NCBI RefSeq assembly: GCF_002844555.1
Contig: NZ_PJNI01000019.1
Location: forward strand, 1-56,296
Reading direction: 5' to 3'
From: Brumimicrobium salinarum
GTDB lineage: Bacteria; Bacteroidota; Bacteroidia; Flavobacteriales_D; Crocinitomicaceae
Length of the DNA stretch: 56,296 nucleotides
Shown here: one piece after another, positions 52,770-56,296 of the stretch
How positions within the stretch are numbered: position 1 is the stretch's first letter
How the letters are laid out: each line of letters opens with the position of its first letter
Notes under the pieces: model-generated
Told to the model about the DNA's origin: nothing
Seen by the model: the letters and a program-made list of their open reading frames with translations, nothing else
The model's database searches: none
Made by a program: the position numbers and the translations under genes

Positions 52770-55568
52770 TTATTGAATAATTAGCTTTTGAGTTGAATTG
52801 AACTCAGGAATATTAATAAAATAAACTCCTGGTCTAAAATTTTCAACATTAATTTTATGCTGTGTTTCGGCTATAGAAATGTGTATAGATTTCATTAGCT
52901 TACCTGATAAATCATGGATTTGAATATTTCCTGCAATGGGAGTATTCCAGATTACATTAACAATATCATTTGTGGGATTAGGATAAACCTTAAATTCTGT
53001 GGACATTTTTTGTACTTTATTCATCCCTGCAAAAAACGAGGTGTCTAGCTTCGGAAGCATGATATAGTTGGGATGATTATCATTAAAGTCATAAGTAATT
53101 TCCGAGTTTTGAGGTGTTAAGCTTTGTCCTTGGTAAATGTAAGGATCAGTATCACCAGGCGACCATCTAAAAAACTCTTGATCCGCATTGGGTAAATGTG
53201 GATTACTTTGATATTTCGGATAGTTTGAACTACTCAACAAGAACTTTATTTGATGGTCTTTCCCAAATGTATGTCCTAAAGGCAGTAAATTAAACTCAAA
53301 ATAATAGTAGGTATCATTATCAATATTGGAAAGTAGTATGGTTTCATTGGTGTTATTTTGCACAATAGATTTAGCATACGCTCTAGATTTAGCATTAACA
53401 ACACCTTCCGTAATTAGCATTTCTCTACCATCAGGATAAACATCAAGAATTCTAATCATAATATCAAAGTCAGTTTTGGCTGTTGCATATGTTGTAGTAT
53501 GCCCTTTTGCATAAATTCCTGCTTTTGGAAATCCAACATAAGTCAATGTGTCTGCCAAAGGTTCTGTTATAAACCCAAGAACATCCGCCCTATCCATGGT
53601 TAAGGTTTTATAATTTGAATTTGATAAATCCATTGAACCTTGAGATTTTTTACTACCTCCAGGAACGGATGGAATCATATTATTGCCACCAACTGTAATC
53701 ACAGGATTATGTGGATCGGCAATATAACTTAATGTTCCTTCATGAGAATTTGGCATACTTTCGTCTGCAGTTAGATCTTGATGTAGGTAATAGTAATCGT
53801 TAGTGATACCTTTCTTAAATGGCAAAGAATCAGAAGCAATCCAATAGTTCCCAACATTGCTATTTGCAGGGTCATTAGCTGGTCCTGAGATATACATACG
53901 AACATCTTTTACATTTTCAAAATGATTCATATCCGGAACTGTCAACGGTTCTGCTAAAGCTATTAATGGAACCTCAATAATCGGCAAATTAAAATTAATT
54001 ATTGATGTTGATGAGCCATTATTTATTTCAATAGGAATATCACTTAATTGGGACTCTCCTGCTAAATAGTTTAAGAATTTATAGTAAGGTATTACATAAT
54101 TTTCAGCAGGGATTCTGACTGAATTACTTCCAATTACTTGCCAATCGGATGATTCTGGAATAATAAAGAATGGTTCGCCGCCTAAATGGGTCCTAAACCA
54201 TTTTAACAGTTCTGATTTATATAAATTATTCACCAATTCTGGATGGGTAAAGAGAGCGTCAGGATCAAAGTCCAAATCTACATTCATAATATCGTAAACA
54301 TTGTCTGGATAAACCATATCTCCTACTTCTTTGGTTCCAATGGTTTGATGAGTCCAAGGTCCAATTACCAGTTTTTGACTTAAACTTGGGTTTTCTTTAC
54401 GAATTCTATTAAATGTTTCTATTTGACCATTGATAAAAATATCCCACCATCCTGTTAAATGATATGCAGGTTGATTTAGGTTTTTATATCTAGAAATTGT
54501 TTCATTTGCATCTGAATATCCTAGAGCATTAACAGGAGCCATGGATGCATCAAGGTCTTTTCTGAGTGCTGAAGTTGGATGTGCTCCTGAGGGAGATGGT
54601 CCCAAATCATTTGATACAAACCAATCTATTAGATCATTTGCCAATACCATATTATCCGCATAACCATAATCTGAAGGACTGTGAATATTATTAAAAATAC
54701 TACCATCAGAGCCATTTTGAGTATTGTCTACATCAGCCATTTGCCCTTTAATCCATCCATTGGCTAATGCGTTTCTATAAACACCATTGTGAAACAAAGT
54801 TGTATTGTAATGTTCATTCGTTGCTACAATTGGCATAATACATTTTAGAGGATTAGCTTCTGAGAAAGGCATATCTGATAAAGCCTGATACTGCGAATTT
54901 CCCAAAGCAGAGGCACCAAACATCCCAATTTGACCATTGCTGTAATTAATTGTATCAAGTACACCATCTAAGTTTACATCAAAAATACGGGTTGCGGAAT
55001 GAGCTAGATATTTTATTGCCTGACTCCCATCATGGTGTTTTAATGCATGGTTTGGGTCTGTATTATTGGTTACATCCATCGGAATTGAAATCGAAGGATG
55101 ATAGATTTCCTTAGCCCATGCATCTGAGTACATTGGAAAATATACTCCCTCGCTTTCGTACCTTCCCCTCATGTCCTGAATAGCAAATGCATATCCAAGG
55201 AAAGGGAATACTTGTCCACCAAGATCATCACTTGACCTATCATAAGGTGTACGTGTAAAAATAATGGGTAATTGATAGCTTTCGGGTGATATATTTGTTG
55301 TGTCATATATAATATATTGCGAGTTTTTCGGAATAATTTGAATTGCATAGGTTGTTCCATCAATTTCTAGTTCTGTAATAATTGAATCACGAAAAACAGG
55401 TGTAGAGATGGTGGTTGCGAGAAGTGTTCCATCACTCATCGGGACATAAATGGTGTCGGCTTTAGATAACTCTTCAATATTATCAATAGTTCCGTTGGGA
55501 ATTATTTGTGTAAAAGCAACAGCATGTAAAATAAAAAATAATAGGAGTAAATAGTAGTGTTTCTTCAT
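52770..55568 (-). CDS. CocE/NonD-type hydrolase with T9SS sorting domain
   Basis: 932 residues from the ATG at 55568, where the signal peptide starts (MKKHYYLLLLFFILHAVAFTQ). The alpha/beta hydrolase domain has FTRTPYDRSS, the oxyanion region YAFAIQDMRGRYESEG, the nucleophile in GMFGASALGNSQYQAL and the catalytic His in VIGPWTHQTIG. The usual elbow is GxSYxG; here GASALG, so activity should be tested. A beta-sandwich X-Pro dipeptidyl-peptidase C-terminal domain follows (about 600-840). The end is a T9SS type A domain (FKVYPNPTNDIVNVIW, GVYFINI). Exported through T9SS to cut esters or peptides outside. Single gene. Confidence 0.9.
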   Translation of the reverse strand: MKKHYYLLLLFFILHAVAFTQIIPNGTIDNIEELSKADTIYVPMSDGTLLATTISTPVFRDSIITELEIDGTTYAIQIIPKNSQYIIYDTTNISPESYQLPIIFTRTPYDRSSDDLGGQVFPFLGYAFAIQDMRGRYESEGVYFPMYSDAWAKEIYHPSISIPMDVTNNTDPNHALKHHDGSQAIKYLAHSATRIFDVNLDGVLDTINYSNGQIGMFGASALGNSQYQALSDMPFSEANPLKCIMPIVATNEHYNTTLFHNGVYRNALANGWIKGQMADVDNTQNGSDGSIFNNIHSPSDYGYADNMVLANDLIDWFVSNDLGPSPSGAHPTSALRKDLDASMAPVNALGYSDANETISRYKNLNQPAYHLTGWWDIFINGQIETFNRIRKENPSLSQKLVIGPWTHQTIGTKEVGDMVYPDNVYDIMNVDLDFDPDALFTHPELVNNLYKSELLKWFRTHLGGEPFFIIPESSDWQVIGSNSVRIPAENYVIPYYKFLNYLAGESQLSDIPIEINNGSSTSIINFNLPIIEVPLIALAEPLTVPDMNHFENVKDVRMYISGPANDPANSNVGNYWIASDSLPFKKGITNDYYYLHQDLTADESMPNSHEGTLSYIADPHNPVITVGGNNMIPSVPGGSKKSQGSMDLSNSNYKTLTMDRADVLGFITEPLADTLTYVGFPKAGIYAKGHTTTYATAKTDFDIMIRILDVYPDGREMLITEGVVNAKSRAYAKSIVQNNTNETILLSNIDNDTYYYFEFNLLPLGHTFGKDHQIKFLLSSSNYPKYQSNPHLPNADQEFFRWSPGDTDPYIYQGQSLTPQNSEITYDFNDNHPNYIMLPKLDTSFFAGMNKVQKMSTEFKVYPNPTNDIVNVIWNTPIAGNIQIHDLSGKLMKSIHISIAETQHKINVENFRPGVYFINIPEFNSTQKLIIQ

Positions 55569-55662
55569 GGTTACTAAGTTAGATAAATCAATTATAAAAC
55601 CCAAAACTTTAAGAAAGCCATTCATATTATATGATTGATTAAAAGTTTTTAAGAATATATCT

Positions 55663-55670
55663 TACTTTTG
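55663..55670 (+). promoter_or_regulatory. Candidate -7 element (TACTTTTG) abutting the start codon
   Basis: An exact TAnnTTTG match ending 4 bases before the ATG at 55675. A transcript would start at or just after that codon, so the gene is leaderless or starts at the Met codon 55696. Confidence 0.5.
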
Positions 55671-55674
55671 CGAA

Positions 55675-56019
55675 ATGGCAAAATGGGGAACATATATGAT
55701 TTTAGCTGCGTTACTTGCAATGGTTTTTCCATTTATACTCGTAGCTTTTGGTGCTGACTTAATTGCAAAAAACCCTATTTTTCCATTACTTACACTTTTT
55801 ACAGGTGGGTCTGGAGTTGTACTACACATTATATATATGCTAAAAAATAATACCATTAATGGCACCGCACTATTATTATTGACATCAATAATGATGATTA
55901 TTTTTGGTTATGCTTTAAATATATTAGCTATCCCAAATGCAAAGTATTTGTTACTTATAGGAACACTATTAATTGCTATTTGGATAATTATTCCGTCTAA
56001 AAATAAAAAAGAGAGGTAA
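55675..56019 (+). CDS. Small four-helix membrane protein
   Basis: 114 residues with four hydrophobic helices (about 5-27, 34-54, 64-86 and 90-107) and a basic end (PSKNKKER). Loops are short. The architecture vaguely resembles GldL-type small membrane proteins, but I see no conserved motif and do not assign a family. If transcription starts at the -7 element just upstream, the mRNA has no leader, or translation starts at Met8 (55696). A terminator hairpin overlaps the stop codon. Lone gene. Confidence 0.65.
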   Translation: MAKWGTYMILAALLAMVFPFILVAFGADLIAKNPIFPLLTLFTGGSGVVLHIIYMLKNNTINGTALLLLTSIMMIIFGYALNILAIPNAKYLLLIGTLLIAIWIIIPSKNKKER

Positions 56020-56037
56020 ACGGGCGTTCACCTCTCT
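56010..56037 (+). terminator. Hairpin terminator overlapping the stop codon
   Basis: A perfect 8-bp stem, AGAGAGGT (56010-56017) and ACCTCTCT (56030-56037), with a 12-base loop. It begins inside the last codons of the membrane protein gene. The T-tract is poor. The next 197 bases (56038-56234) show no gene. Confidence 0.6.
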
Positions 56038-56234
56038 AATTAACTAACACTACTACTTATGAAACTAAACTACTTCTTTTAAAACTCAGTTCTTTTATAA
56101 ATATTGTGTATACTTTCTTAAATATTTGTTAATGATTTTTAGTGCGTTTGAACACTTGCTTTGATAGACTTATTCTTTTCGAGATCTGTTGGCGCATATA
56201 TTTTAGGGCATAAGCCTTCTTGATAAAGAAAATA

Positions 56235-56296
56235 ATCGAGTAGGAAGATAGGGATTAATTCCCTACCTGTCCTCTCACACCACCCTGCATACCGTT
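56235..56296 (-). ncRNA. 3' end of a group II intron (cut by window edge)
   Basis: On the minus strand a GTGTGAGAGG block is followed by a hairpin, AGGTAGGGA with ATCCCTA, and then TTCCTACTCGAT. This matches the pattern of domain VI of many bacterial group II introns, with the bulged A seven bases from the 3' end and an intron ending in AT. The intron would end at 56235; domain V and any reverse transcriptase lie beyond the window. An open frame also runs through (RYAGWCERTGRELIP... to a stop near 56140), which I take as fortuitous. Assigned by pattern recall. Confidence 0.5.

Noticed and set aside
56140-56296. Protein-coding tail reading ...FLYQEGLCPKIYAPTDLEK to a stop on the minus strand
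   Set aside because: Not called as a gene: the upstream part coincides with the group II intron-like hairpin, there is no start in the window and no family is recognised. It may be exon sequence.

Overview
The window is AT-rich chromosomal DNA from a member of the Bacteroidota, most likely order Flavobacteriales and perhaps near Crocinitomicaceae/Cryomorphaceae. The order is well supported; the family is inference from a general impression of the protein types. The evidence is type IX secretion (T9SS) C-terminal sorting domains, many Bacteroidota-type promoters with a TAnnTTTG -7 element, few Shine-Dalgarno sequences, methionine synthase split into two genes, DUF349 and DUF4412-like proteins, a TonB-dependent receptor, and the local orders rnpA-S41 peptidase and alaS-M23-MerR. 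I saw no rRNA, tRNA or CRISPR array.

Layout. 1-4.6 kb is an accessory island read on the minus strand. It holds a tandem array of near-identical lipoprotein genes (three copies, the leftmost cut by the window edge), alternating with degraded copies of a secreted protein gene, and ends in a coiled-coil tail-fibre-like protein whose natural start codon appears to be ATA. 5.1-9.2 kb has a PLP-dependent decarboxylase, a repeat-rich convergent spacer, an MscS channel and an enoyl-CoA hydratase. 9.4-20.9 kb is housekeeping: comF, a TonB-dependent receptor, recJ, rlmN, a DUF983-thioredoxin-rnpA-S41 peptidase-O-antigen ligase run, and rdgB. 20.9-29.1 kb (minus) carries an alpha/beta hydrolase lipoprotein, two tandem DUF4412-like proteins, rseP, a PfkB kinase-DUF349-membrane protein operon and a lipoprotein. 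29.3-41.4 kb has an AsmA-like giant, a glutamate-receptor-like potassium channel, an M1 peptidase, alaS facing an M23 peptidase and MerR regulator, and a divergent TruA with PnuC and a NadR-like kinase. 41.5-48.7 kb has a T9SS adhesin-like protein, ssb facing radA, a Rieske protein and a DUF4143-type ATPase with a probable operator. 48.7-52.7 kb is the split metH pair under a clear SAM-I riboswitch. 52.8-56.3 kb has a T9SS-exported CocE-type hydrolase, a small membrane protein and, at the edge, what looks like the 3' end of a group II intron.

How genes work together: S-adenosylmethionine probably controls metH through the riboswitch; PnuC imports nicotinamide riboside for the overlapping NadR-like kinase; ssb and radA form a divergent DNA maintenance locus. 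The most unusual parts are the lipoprotein/fragment array at the left edge, a two-copy hairpin repeat family (6.6 and 48.5 kb), the ATPase operator and the truncated intron at the right edge.
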